Positions 4,524 to 12,150 of a stretch of 12,259 nt of DNA are shown here, piece after piece (the first letter of the stretch is position 1; each line of letters starts with the position of its first letter). This DNA comes from JAMCYG01 sp027365565. GTDB lineage: Archaea > Micrarchaeota > Micrarchaeia > Micrarchaeales > Micrarchaeaceae. Under the pieces are notes generated by a model. That model was given only the letters and a program-made list of their open reading frames with translations, was not told where the DNA came from and did not search any database. The DNA lies in NCBI GenBank assembly GCA_027365565.1, contig DAHXMI010000011.1, forward strand, positions 1 to 12,259, read 5' to 3'. The translations under genes were made by a program, and so were the position numbers.

Positions 4524-6257
4524 CTATCTCGGCATGAAATCCGCCTTTGCACTGCGTGAGCGCTCGGTCGCGGCAGTGTAGATCTTCGCATCAGGAACCC
4601 TCTCCTGGAGCTTTCTCTTTATTTCCTGCACGCCTTCCGGATGCCTGTCCACAAGCAGTATATCATTTGACGTACTGTCCGTAAGGGCCTTCTTGCACAC
4701 GTTCGCCACGTGCAGCATGTAATCGCCCGTTATGTACTTGTTAGGCATGACGCTGCTTACCCTCTTTACCGATAGATAGTCGCTTAGCAGCCTTGCAAGT
4801 ACCAAGCCAGATCCAGTCATGTAAAGTATGGCCGCGGGTTTCACGCTTGCCTTCGCCACCTGCGCCGCGATCTCCCTAGCGTTGCCTTTTATCTCATCGA
4901 ATTCCTCCTGCCGCTCTTTCTGCACGCGGTCGACCAGTTTCATGCCCGACTTTATGTTCATGTTCCTGAAGCTTACCAGGCTCTCGTTCTCCTCGTAGTC
5001 GAAGACGATCCATGTGGTGTCCTCTACCTTCTTTCCGATTATGTCCGGCTTGAAGACCGACCGGGGCTTGTACGCCATCGTGGCGGTTACCACGTTCCTG
5101 TACTTCTTCTTGAACAGCTCTGTCGCGGCCTTCATGGTCTTGCCGGAGTCGGCTATGTCGTCCACCAGCAGCACGTAGTCCCTGTCGCTCACCTCCAGGT
5201 CGATGTAGTGCGGCAGCACGTATATCTTCGAGCCGATCCTGTTGACGTCCTCATACGCGACCATCTGCAGGCCGTATATCTGGCCGATCTTGAGGCGTTC
5301 GGCCAGCATTTCCGCTATTACCATGCCGCCTCTTTCGATGTACAGTATCGCCTTGGGCTTCCCATACTTCTCCATTACCTCGTCAGCTATCTTGCCGGTC
5401 AAGTGCTGCATCTCGGTGAAGCTCAGCCACTGGTATGCGCGTCCGTTCTCCTGAAATACGAGCTCTGCCGGCTCGCGCTTCGGTCCCTTCTCTTTCGTTT
5501 TCGGTATCACATACTCAACCTCTTCAGGCAGCTCGTACCATTTCACCTTGTCCCCTATCCTAGCCCTGAGCTTCCAGGCCACGCTCTTCGGTCTCAGCAC
5601 AATAGCATTCCTTAGGTATTCTATCTCCTCGCTTATCCTCCTCTTCTTCTTCAGCTCCAGGGAAGAGCTCTCGAGGTAGCTGTTCAGACGCTCGAGGTTC
5701 ATGGTCACCGTGCGGTAGAGCCCCCAATCCGCCGAGAGGAGGTCCGCTATGTAACCTGCGTCTATCGAGGTGTGCGTATCTGAATTGCCCATCTTCAGGT
5801 CGTGCATCAGTGCAAGGCAGTCCTTTATGTCCTTCTCGTTCAGTTCGTATATCTGCAGCTTCGTGAGGAGCAAGTCCGACGGCGGTATCGTTATGCTCGC
5901 CATGGAGAGCCTGCCCTTGAGCGGTATCCTGTGGCACATCCTGAATTCATCGAGCAGCATGTCCACCTTGGTCTGCCCGTAGAAGTACTGCTGCCTGCCT
6001 GCGCCGTAGAGCGCGTTGAACCTCTCGTCCGCATCGAGATCGTTCCTAGCGAAGAACTTCCTTAGCTTGCCGGCATGCGAGCTCAGCGAGAAAAAGTCCA
6101 TGTCGTTAGACTCCCTGTGGAGCTCCTTAAGGGTGCGGCCGTTAGGCGCGAGGTACGCCACCGCCAGGCCGCCTATCAGCCTGATAGGTATGCCTTCCTC
6201 CTGCGCCTTGGAGACGAGCTCTATGGACTTGCTCAAGAGCTCGTTCTCTTCCACCAT
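4524..6257 (-). CDS. Fusion: AbiEii-like nucleotidyltransferase + phosphoribosyltransferase + degenerate phosphoribosyltransferase
   Basis: This 577-residue protein has three parts. Residues 1-230 are a nucleotidyltransferase fold: GG at 29-30 (IRLIGGLAVAYL), D52/D54 (ESNDMDFF), D99 (TKVDML), then K133 and D143/D146 (LLLTKLQIYELNEKDIKD), the same motif order as AbiEii. Residues 280-425 are a type I phosphoribosyltransferase: PPi loop region IERGG (307-311) and the PRPP-binding motif VLLVDDIADSGKTM (362-375), closest in style to hypoxanthine/xanthine-guanine enzymes. Residues 455-565 repeat the same plan (AAILYMTGSGLVLARLL; then ILLVDRHPEGVQ), but the acidic pair is DR and the SGKT loop is gone, so this copy is probably non-catalytic. 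The gene starts 8 bases after the phosphoesterase stop, with AGGGG upstream. I know of no named family with this arrangement. The domain calls are firm; the joint function is unknown. Confidence 0.82.
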   Translation of the reverse strand: MVEENELLSKSIELVSKAQEEGIPIRLIGGLAVAYLAPNGRTLKELHRESNDMDFFSLSSHAGKLRKFFARNDLDADERFNALYGAGRQQYFYGQTKVDMLLDEFRMCHRIPLKGRLSMASITIPPSDLLLTKLQIYELNEKDIKDCLALMHDLKMGNSDTHTSIDAGYIADLLSADWGLYRTVTMNLERLNSYLESSSLELKKKRRISEEIEYLRNAIVLRPKSVAWKLRARIGDKVKWYELPEEVEYVIPKTKEKGPKREPAELVFQENGRAYQWLSFTEMQHLTGKIADEVMEKYGKPKAILYIERGGMVIAEMLAERLKIGQIYGLQMVAYEDVNRIGSKIYVLPHYIDLEVSDRDYVLLVDDIADSGKTMKAATELFKKKYRNVVTATMAYKPRSVFKPDIIGKKVEDTTWIVFDYEENESLVSFRNMNIKSGMKLVDRVQKERQEEFDEIKGNAREIAAQVAKASVKPAAILYMTGSGLVLARLLSDYLSVKRVSSVMPNKYITGDYMLHVANVCKKALTDSTSNDILLVDRHPEGVQEIKRKLQERVPDAKIYTAATERSRSAKADFMPR

Positions 6258-6265
6258 GCCTGTTC

Positions 6266-7225
6266 TTACCCCTTTGTGAAGTTGTACCTCGAGACCCTGC
6301 CGTCCTCGAAGTCGATTATCACGCCGTTAAGCACGCCTGCGCTGTACTCGCTGCCCGGGTTGAACACAGGCACCTCTGCCCCGCTCTTCGCCTTTATGTA
6401 ATCCATGCCCGCCGCCTCGTGTATGTGGCCGTGCAGGCCTGCGATTGGGCCGTACCTCTCTATTATCTCCCGGGTTGCCGTGCTGCCCACAGCCTTCGTG
6501 GCCATGTACCCCGCGCTCACCTTCTGCCTCTTGTCCCTGGTCAGCTCGGGCGCCCTGTCTATCTTGGTGTTGTACGGCGGCGAGTGTATCACGAACACAG
6601 CGCGCTTGGGTTCCGTCCTCTTGGCCATGCGGTCGAGGTCCTTCAGCATCACCTCTTCGGAACGCTCCCGCGGCGAGTCCCACGGCGTCTTGTTCGAGTA
6701 GCCGTATCCGAGGAACTGGTAGCCGCCGATGTCGGTTATGCGGCTGTCTATGTCGGTGATCGTGCTGTACCTGCCCTTGTCCACGTAGTCGGCAACCTCC
6801 TCATAGTCGTCGTTGCCGGCCATCAGGTACACGTGGGCGCCGAGCGGCTTCAGCCGCTCCTCGGCTTTCTCCATGAACGCCTTGAGCGACGCGGTCATCT
6901 CCTCTACGAATATGCGCTTTATCGCCCTCTTGTCGTCCTTGGAGTCCTCGTATTCGCGCCTATCCATGACCTTGTAGTACTCGCCGTTCACCCTTATCTC
7001 GTGCTCGACATCCTCCAGGTCGCGCTCCCTTATCCTCCTGTGCTCGCCGAAGAGCTCAAGCTCGTACCTGTCGCCGTCCTTGATTATGGGCACGAGAACC
7101 TTGCCGGTAAGGTCGCCGCCCACCACGATGTTCTTGACGCCGTAGAACCTCGCGGCGTTGATGAGCTTATTCATGGCTAGCTCGGACCCGTGCAGGTCCG
7201 CAGCGAAGAATATTCTTAGGTCCAT
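6266..7225 (-). CDS. Calcineurin-like metallophosphoesterase (Icc-related)
   Basis: This 319-residue protein shows the complete two-metal phosphoesterase signature in order: AADLHGS (D10, H12), VGGDLTG (D38), MAGNDD (N138, D139), VIHSPP (H214) and GLHGHIHE (H265, H267, H269). It resembles the archaeal Icc-related phosphoesterases, which hydrolyse phosphodiesters or phosphomonoesters; the natural substrate cannot be told. A long charged helical insert fills residues 45-130, between the second and third motifs. The ATG at 7225 gives MDLRIFFAADLHG, placing the first motif directly after the first strand. The frame is open for another 50 codons upstream, but these overlap the permease gene and have no family character. 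Eight bases separate the gene from the permease stop and eight from the fusion start, so all three are one operon. It may process a nucleotide used or made by the fusion protein. Confidence 0.85.
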   Translation of the reverse strand: MDLRIFFAADLHGSELAMNKLINAARFYGVKNIVVGGDLTGKVLVPIIKDGDRYELELFGEHRRIRERDLEDVEHEIRVNGEYYKVMDRREYEDSKDDKRAIKRIFVEEMTASLKAFMEKAEERLKPLGAHVYLMAGNDDYEEVADYVDKGRYSTITDIDSRITDIGGYQFLGYGYSNKTPWDSPRERSEEVMLKDLDRMAKRTEPKRAVFVIHSPPYNTKIDRAPELTRDKRQKVSAGYMATKAVGSTATREIIERYGPIAGLHGHIHEAAGMDYIKAKSGAEVPVFNPGSEYSAGVLNGVIIDFEDGRVSRYNFTKG

Positions 7226-7233
7226 GCAAACAC

Positions 7234-8811
7234 TCAGTCTGGAGGTATTTCCTTGAACGCCATCGATATGTCTATGCCCTTCTTCGCGTTGCTCCACTTG
7301 GATATCGTGTACAGCGCGAGCCCTGCCGCGAACGAGACCACTATGTAGCCGTACGCGAGGCCGTTGCCTCCCCACACGAGCGGGTATGCGAAGAACTGGT
7401 AGGTTATGTACGTGAACACCCCTGCCATCAGTATGCCGGCTACAACTAGCGTGACTTTTGGGCCCAGATCCTTCTCGTGCCTCAGCGCGTACACTATGGC
7501 AGCTATGGCTATGAAGATGAAGTATATCATGCCAGCGGCCACCGCGCCGTACAGCGCGGAGAATTTACCGTACAGGAACGAGGCGCCGCCTATCAGCCCT
7601 ATCGTGACCACCAGATCGAGAAGGTGCGCCGCCACAGGCGAGGACCACCTCGGGCTTATGTAAGCCAGCTTCTCCGGGAGCAGGCGGTCGAATGCCTGCG
7701 CGAAGATGTACCTCGATATCACTATTATGCCGTACGCGAGTATTGCCACGTCCCAGATTATCCAGCCGAGCCCTATTATCAGGCTGAGAATCGATGAGCC
7801 GGACACGCCCATCGCAAGCGTCCAGAAGTTGAACGAGTAGTCATATACAAGGGTAGTGTTGGTTAGCGCGCCGTTCACGAAGTTGAGGCCTCCCGCGTAG
7901 TACATCGCGGCGAACCCTCCGGTGACCAGCAGCATCACTATCACAACAGACACCGGGATTGCCCAGCGTACGCCGCTCTTGCCCTTTATTTCTGACGACA
8001 CCGCGGGCGCGGCGTTCATCCAGGGATACACGAATATCGCGAAGAACGGGAGCATGAAGAGAAGGTTCTTGAGGTTGAACCCGTGGCTGCCTGCCGTCGA
8101 GGCATACGTGTTAGCCACCTGCGCGTATGTGGAGTTGAAGCCCTGCGCCTGCAGCGATGCCACGTAGTTCTCCACGCCGGTCCTGCCGGCCACCATCAGG
8201 GTGACGATTGCCAGCAGCAGTATTATTATGCCGAGCAGCACCGCAACAGTCACGAGCTTGTATCCTATCTTCGGTTTGAATATGTTAATGGCGATCAGTA
8301 TCGCAAATATCACGGCGGCCACAAGGAACTGCGCGCCAGGTGTCGCGCCGGCAGTGCCTCCAGGAAGCGCAAGACCGAGGAATCCCATGTTGCCCATCGA
8401 GACGCCTACCGAGCCGATGGCGAACACCGTGGAGAGGGCTATCAGCGCAAGGAAAGCCATGGTCTCCATGGTATAGCCCATGAAGGCGAGCGACCCTCCG
8501 AAGAACCCGCCGAAGACCCTTGATGTCCAGATGTAGTCGCCGCCGGTCCTGTGCACGCGCCTGTTCATCATCGTGTACACGATCATCTGCGGAATGGATA
8601 GCACGAATGCGAGCAGCGATGCGTAAACGAGGTTCACGCCCGCCATCGTGCTAAGCAGGATAGTGGTGAAGCCGATCGTCGCTATCGCGGCGCCGGCCGA
8701 CATGTCCCCCAAGTTCAGACTTATCGCGTCAAGGAAAGACACGTGCTTCACAAGCCCTGTGGCCTGCCGGACAAAAACCTTGGTCTTGCTCTTCTCCTTC
8801 TTGTCAGCCAT
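7234..8811 (-). CDS. APC-family amino acid/polyamine-type permease
   Basis: This is a 525-residue protein with about 12 membrane helices. After a short lysine-rich cytoplasmic start, FLDAISLNLGDMSAGAAIA matches the APC helix 1 unwound region with its Gly/Ser cluster. RRVHRTGGDYIWTSRVFG matches the conserved loop after helix 2 (the P-R-x-G-G-x-Y-x-W-x-S pattern). FDRLLPEKLAYISPRWSSP is the cytoplasmic loop common to archaeal members. Such permeases import amino acids or related organic cations with protons; the solute is not readable here. The ATG at 8811 has GGGGGT six bases upstream (minus strand, 8818-8823) as a ribosome binding site, and the protein is full length for the family. It is the first gene of the minus-strand operon with the phosphoesterase and the fusion protein, so the imported compound may be linked to their chemistry, though such co-location can be accidental. 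Confidence 0.88.
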   Translation of the reverse strand: MADKKEKSKTKVFVRQATGLVKHVSFLDAISLNLGDMSAGAAIATIGFTTILLSTMAGVNLVYASLLAFVLSIPQMIVYTMMNRRVHRTGGDYIWTSRVFGGFFGGSLAFMGYTMETMAFLALIALSTVFAIGSVGVSMGNMGFLGLALPGGTAGATPGAQFLVAAVIFAILIAINIFKPKIGYKLVTVAVLLGIIILLLAIVTLMVAGRTGVENYVASLQAQGFNSTYAQVANTYASTAGSHGFNLKNLLFMLPFFAIFVYPWMNAAPAVSSEIKGKSGVRWAIPVSVVIVMLLVTGGFAAMYYAGGLNFVNGALTNTTLVYDYSFNFWTLAMGVSGSSILSLIIGLGWIIWDVAILAYGIIVISRYIFAQAFDRLLPEKLAYISPRWSSPVAAHLLDLVVTIGLIGGASFLYGKFSALYGAVAAGMIYFIFIAIAAIVYALRHEKDLGPKVTLVVAGILMAGVFTYITYQFFAYPLVWGGNGLAYGYIVVSFAAGLALYTISKWSNAKKGIDISMAFKEIPPD

Positions 8812-9052
8812 GTTGTTACCCCCACGACGGAAAAGCGAGTGCGGGCGCTAATACCTAAGAACAACTCAAGCGAACGCGAAACGCACGACCCCCATCAAGA
8901 CACATGGCTGACAACGTTTAAATTCTTTTCTGCATACGTGCCGAGATTTCCAATGCCTCAACTATATTTCTATATAGCAAGCGCATTTAAATGGCTGGTG
9001 GGCACGTAGTTCATGTTTTTAAATGCTTCCACACATGTAAAAATGTGGTTGG
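8812..9052. promoter_or_regulatory. Divergent promoter region with a palindrome between permease and MFS genes
   Basis: These 241 bases separate two divergent transporters and are clearly richer in A/T than the genes. Two plus-strand TATA-like boxes are visible, TTTAAAT at 8986-8992 and TTTTTAAATG at 9016-9025; the second is centred about 33 bases before the MFS ATG. For the permease the best minus-strand candidate is the weak TTAGGTATTAG at about 8849-8859. A perfect inverted repeat, CTATAT-TTCT-ATATAG (8962-8977), lies 9 bases before the first TATA box, where a regulator could sit. An open frame crosses the region, but it lacks any domain and is not called. Confidence 0.45.
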
Positions 9053-10372
9053 ATGGCCAAAGCTAGAGCGAATGGGAATGTGGTAAGAAAGAACAGGCCC
9101 TGGTCCGTTTATCCCGGCGCAATGGCCGGATGGGTCATGGATTCCTTTGACCTGAGCATGATGTTCCTTCTTGTGCCAGTGCTTGCCGATCTTTTCTTCC
9201 CGAAGAACTTCGGTCTCGCGATCGTCGGCACATGGAGCATATACACAACCACTTTCATATTCAGGCCTGTCGGCGGCGCCATATTCGGCAGGGTCGGCGA
9301 CAGGATAGGCAGAAGGAACGCAATGCTGATAACACTGCTCGGCCTTGGACTGATAATATTCGCGACGGGCTTCCTGCCGACCTATGCCGAGATAGGCATC
9401 GCGGCACCGCTTGCTCTGTTCGCTTTCAGGATAATAACAGGGATATTCGCAGGAGGAGAGTACGGCAACAGCTCCGCCATAATGCTCGAGTCAGCTCCCA
9501 CAAGGAAGCATGGGATGTGGAGCGCAGCCATACAGAGCGGATACCCTGTTGGCTACACGCTGGCCGCGCTGCTCTTCTTGGGGCTGCATTACGCTTTCCC
9601 TGGCGCTACATTCAACATCGTCGGATGGAGATGGATGTTCTGGATAGGCATCATACCCGTCATCCTTGGGCTTGTCATAAGGCTGCTCATGCCTGAATCC
9701 TCGATGTGGAGGGACATACACGAGAAGAGGAAGCTGGCGAGGGCGCCTATCACTGCGCTGTTCAGGAACAGGGCGTCGCGCATGGGCGTGCTGACAGGCA
9801 TGCTAGCGATGACCGGAATAGCATGGGTCTACGGGCTCACCCTCGGGTTCTTCCCTACCCTACTCTCGGCCAACGGGTTCATGGCCTTCCCTAACTTCCT
9901 GTATGTGGTGATAGTCGCCATACTCATGTCGCTCATAGGGTATTTCACATCCGGGGCGGTGAGCGACAAGCTCGGCAGGAGGACAATGATGATCCTGTTC
10001 TCGATATTCGCGATACTGTTCGCGGTGCCGCTGACTTACCTGCTGTACACGCATACGCTCGGCTTCTTGGGAACGATGCTATTCGCGTCGGCGCTCGCCT
10101 TCCTGACCACAGGCGTATACGGCGTGATGCCGGCGTTCCTGGCTGAGAAGTTCCCGACCAGGATAAGGAGCAGCGGTGTCGGCATAGGCTTCAACGGAGG
10201 CTTCATCTTCGGCAACTGGAGCACGGTTGTGCTTCTGCTGATAGTCGGAATGGCGGCGCCGTCGTTCTTCGCCTTCTGGGGCTACTTCGTCATAATAGGC
10301 GAGCTCTGCATACTGACAGCCGCGCTGCTGTCGAAGGAGACGAAGGGCGTCGATCTCGCTGATGTGGAGTGA
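9053..10372 (+). CDS. MFS transporter, metabolite:H+ symporter type
   Basis: This is a 439-residue major facilitator with 12 predicted helices. The loop between helices 2 and 3 reads GRVGDRIGRRNAM, the classic MFS G-x-x-x-D-R-x-G-R-R signature, and the second half repeats it as GAVSDKLGRRTMM. The stretch FAGGEYGNSSAIMLESAPTRKHG, near helix 5, is typical of the metabolite:H+ symporter group, which takes up organic acids such as citrate, shikimate, alpha-ketoglutarate or aromatic acids. AFLAEKFPTRIRSSGVGIGFN near helix 11 is another group hallmark. The ATG at 9053 follows a TATA-like box by about 33 bases, giving a short leader. The gene is followed at once by a hairpin terminator, so it is probably a single-gene unit. 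The substrate cannot be assigned; uptake of organic acids would suit a heterotroph in acidic water, which is inference. Confidence 0.88.
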   Translation: MAKARANGNVVRKNRPWSVYPGAMAGWVMDSFDLSMMFLLVPVLADLFFPKNFGLAIVGTWSIYTTTFIFRPVGGAIFGRVGDRIGRRNAMLITLLGLGLIIFATGFLPTYAEIGIAAPLALFAFRIITGIFAGGEYGNSSAIMLESAPTRKHGMWSAAIQSGYPVGYTLAALLFLGLHYAFPGATFNIVGWRWMFWIGIIPVILGLVIRLLMPESSMWRDIHEKRKLARAPITALFRNRASRMGVLTGMLAMTGIAWVYGLTLGFFPTLLSANGFMAFPNFLYVVIVAILMSLIGYFTSGAVSDKLGRRTMMILFSIFAILFAVPLTYLLYTHTLGFLGTMLFASALAFLTTGVYGVMPAFLAEKFPTRIRSSGVGIGFNGGFIFGNWSTVVLLLIVGMAAPSFFAFWGYFVIIGELCILTAALLSKETKGVDLADVE

Positions 10373-10398
10373 GGGTTCTCCCACTCCCTTTTATTTAT
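10366..10398 (+). terminator. Hairpin terminator overlapping the MFS stop codon
   Basis: GGAGT (10366-10370) pairs with ACTCC (10383-10387), and the inner G-rich and C-rich bases extend the stem around a TTCT loop. CTTTTATTTAT follows. The stem contains the TGA stop at 10370-10372, so terminator and gene end are fused, separating this gene from the HerA-like gene. Confidence 0.6.
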
Positions 10399-10445
10399 CG
10401 GCTCGCGCTGCGGCAGGGGTAAAGGTTCAATCTGAGGCAAAAGAG

Positions 10446-10452
10446 TTTATAT
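10446..10452 (+). promoter_or_regulatory. TATA box TTTATAT for the HerA-like gene
   Basis: TTTATAT, the same heptamer as at the AbiE operon, is centred 26 bases before the in-frame GTG at 10475 but only 8 bases before the TTG at 10457. With leaderless spacing it selects the GTG as the start. Confidence 0.6.
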
Positions 10453-10474
10453 TGTTTTGAGAGTATCAGATATT

Positions 10475-12043
10475 GTGGAGATCAACATCGCGCCTGACGT
10501 CAACATCGACGCCCAGGAGATCATGACCGGTCGCGGCTGCGTCATAGGGCAGAGCGGCTCGGGCAAGTCCTACCTCGTCGGAGTGATCGTCGAGGAGCTA
10601 TGCAGGAACGGCCTGCCTTTCCTTATTGTAGATACCGAGGGCGAGTACAAGTCCCTCAAGTCCGTGTTCAATGCCATATGGGTCGGCGAGGACAAGAAGG
10701 CCGACCTCGGGATAGACGTCGACTACGAGCGGCTGTTCAACGAGAGCATAGACAACAGCGTACCCATCATATTCGACGTGTCCGACGCGGTGAACAAGAC
10801 CGCGTACGTGTACCGCGCGCTGGAGGTGCTCTACAACGTGGAGGAGGAGAGGAGGTCCCCGTACCTCGTCATAATGGAGGAGAGCGACAAGTTCGCCGCG
10901 CAGGTCGTCAGGCCCAAGATAAATCCTGTAGAGGAGATAAGCGTGCGCGGCAGGAAGAGGGGCATAGGGCTTCTCGTAGCGACGCAGAGGCCGGCGAACA
11001 TAAGCAAGAACGTGCTCGCGCAGTGCTCATATGGTTTCGTCGGAAAACTCAGCATAGACAACGACCTCCAGGCCGTGAGCGTCCTCTTCGAAGGCAGGAA
11101 AACGCTCGACCAGATACCGATGCTGGAAACAGGCATGTTCATGCCGTTCGGCATGCAGAACAAGGATGTGGTAAGGATCAAGAGCAGGCAGGTGCTTCAC
11201 GTGGGCAGCACGCCCACGATAGGCGGCTTCCAGAGGAAGGAGGTGAAGATGGACAGCATACTGAAGGAGCTCAAGGGAGGAAAACCGCAGAGGGACACCG
11301 CAAAGCAGGCCGCGAAGAGGGCTTCGCAGCAGATAAGCGGTGACATTGTCGGGACGGGTTTCACCAAGAAGAATGCAGAGGAATACGCCGCGAGGCTGGT
11401 GAGGAAGCAGTACCTGCTTTTCGGCAAAGAGGAGAGCGTCGACTCTGTAGAGCTCAGGTACTTCCAAGTAGTAGCATGCAAACTACGCGTGCCTACGTAC
11501 AGGAAGAACGAGTATGTGGAAGGCTTCGTAATGCTGAAGGGCAATGAGTTCGTTGCCGCGGATGGCGGCAGAGGGATATCCTTTGAGAGGCCCGCAGGCA
11601 GAGCAGGACCGGCCAAGCTGGACGAGACAGACATGAAGGTGTTCATGGCCATAGCCCAGAAGAAAAGGGCGAACCGCGAGAGGCTGGTACTGTCGGCAGG
11701 GTCGACGAGGCAGAAGGCAGCGGCATCGATACGCAAGCTTGAGCGCGCCGGCCTGGTAGAGAGCAGGAAGGGTTTGTACTACACAGTCGACAACGCAATG
11801 CGCCTGCAGGACTCGCTGCTCGGTGCCGAGAAGTCGATGGTAGACGCGGAAAGCGTGGTCAACCGCGATGAGGGCATGGCCAAGGGCGCGGTGAGGCTGC
11901 TAAAGGTCCTGTACCCCGGCGGCGATGTGCTCTCGCACACTGACATGTACATACCGATGTACGAGATAACGCTCAGGAGGGGCAACAGGGTCAGGCTCTT
12001 CAGGATAGACGGTGTATACGGGAAGAAGCTTAAGGAAATCTGA
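10475..12043 (+). CDS. HerA-type (DUF87) ATPase with C-terminal winged helix
   Basis: This is a protein of 522 residues from GTG 10475; the frame can be opened six codons earlier at TTG 10457, which lies too close to the TATA box. Walker A is GQSGSGKS (25-32), followed by LIVDTEGEY (50-58). Walker B is YLVIMEE (130-136). VRGRKRGIG supplies the arginine finger region (157-165), and LLVATQRP (166-173) matches the HerA/VirB4 sensor. These enzymes form hexameric DNA-translocating ATPases; HerA works with the NurA nuclease in archaeal end resection. No NurA lies in the window. Beyond about residue 265 comes a long lineage-type extension with a likely winged helix at about 382-438 (DETDMKVFMAIAQ, then RKLERAGLVESRKGLYY). 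The gene has its own promoter. It is either a HerA paralogue or a related FtsK/HerA pump; DNA binding through the extension is inferred. Confidence 0.82.
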   Translation: MEINIAPDVNIDAQEIMTGRGCVIGQSGSGKSYLVGVIVEELCRNGLPFLIVDTEGEYKSLKSVFNAIWVGEDKKADLGIDVDYERLFNESIDNSVPIIFDVSDAVNKTAYVYRALEVLYNVEEERRSPYLVIMEESDKFAAQVVRPKINPVEEISVRGRKRGIGLLVATQRPANISKNVLAQCSYGFVGKLSIDNDLQAVSVLFEGRKTLDQIPMLETGMFMPFGMQNKDVVRIKSRQVLHVGSTPTIGGFQRKEVKMDSILKELKGGKPQRDTAKQAAKRASQQISGDIVGTGFTKKNAEEYAARLVRKQYLLFGKEESVDSVELRYFQVVACKLRVPTYRKNEYVEGFVMLKGNEFVAADGGRGISFERPAGRAGPAKLDETDMKVFMAIAQKKRANRERLVLSAGSTRQKAAASIRKLERAGLVESRKGLYYTVDNAMRLQDSLLGAEKSMVDAESVVNRDEGMAKGAVRLLKVLYPGGDVLSHTDMYIPMYEITLRRGNRVRLFRIDGVYGKKLKEI

Positions 12044-12117
12044 TTCGCAGTACCGTTTGTTGCAGCCCGGCATTTTGATCGGATGTAAAACCTATTTTGA
12101 GTGCAAACCAGCAGCAT

Positions 12118-12150
12118 GGACTCTGGGACAAAAGTCCTCTTCTAATCTTT
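12118..12150. terminator. Hairpin and T-rich stretch between convergent genes
   Basis: GGACT (12118-12122) pairs with AGTCC (12133-12137), and inside it GGAC-AAAA-GTCC forms a tighter alternative hairpin. A T-rich tail, TCTTCTAATCTTTT, follows on the plus strand. It lies between the HerA-like stop at 12043 and the convergent DUF2080-like stop at 12150, so it may end the plus-strand transcript. It could instead be part of a mobile-element end. Confidence 0.4.

Noticed and set aside
6419..7180. Plus-strand 253-codon open frame opposite the phosphoesterase
   Set aside because: It is a long antisense shadow rich in Val, His and Arg without motifs; the minus-strand gene has all the phosphoesterase signatures.
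7226..7375. 50-codon N-terminal extension of the phosphoesterase frame
   Set aside because: It overlaps the permease C terminus and is arginine-rich; the ATG at 7225 places the first metal motif at the usual position.
8743..9009. Plus-strand frame through the divergent promoter region
   Set aside because: Half of it is antisense to the permease and the rest crosses TATA boxes and a palindrome; no domain or promoter.
10600..11343. 247-codon frame inside the HerA-like gene
   Set aside because: It is extremely Arg/Gln/Gly-rich, a frame-shifted shadow of the ATPase.
12118..12150. tRNA or structured RNA in the right-hand intergenic stretch
   Set aside because: Only a 5-base hairpin is visible; no cloverleaf arms or TPsiC-like box.
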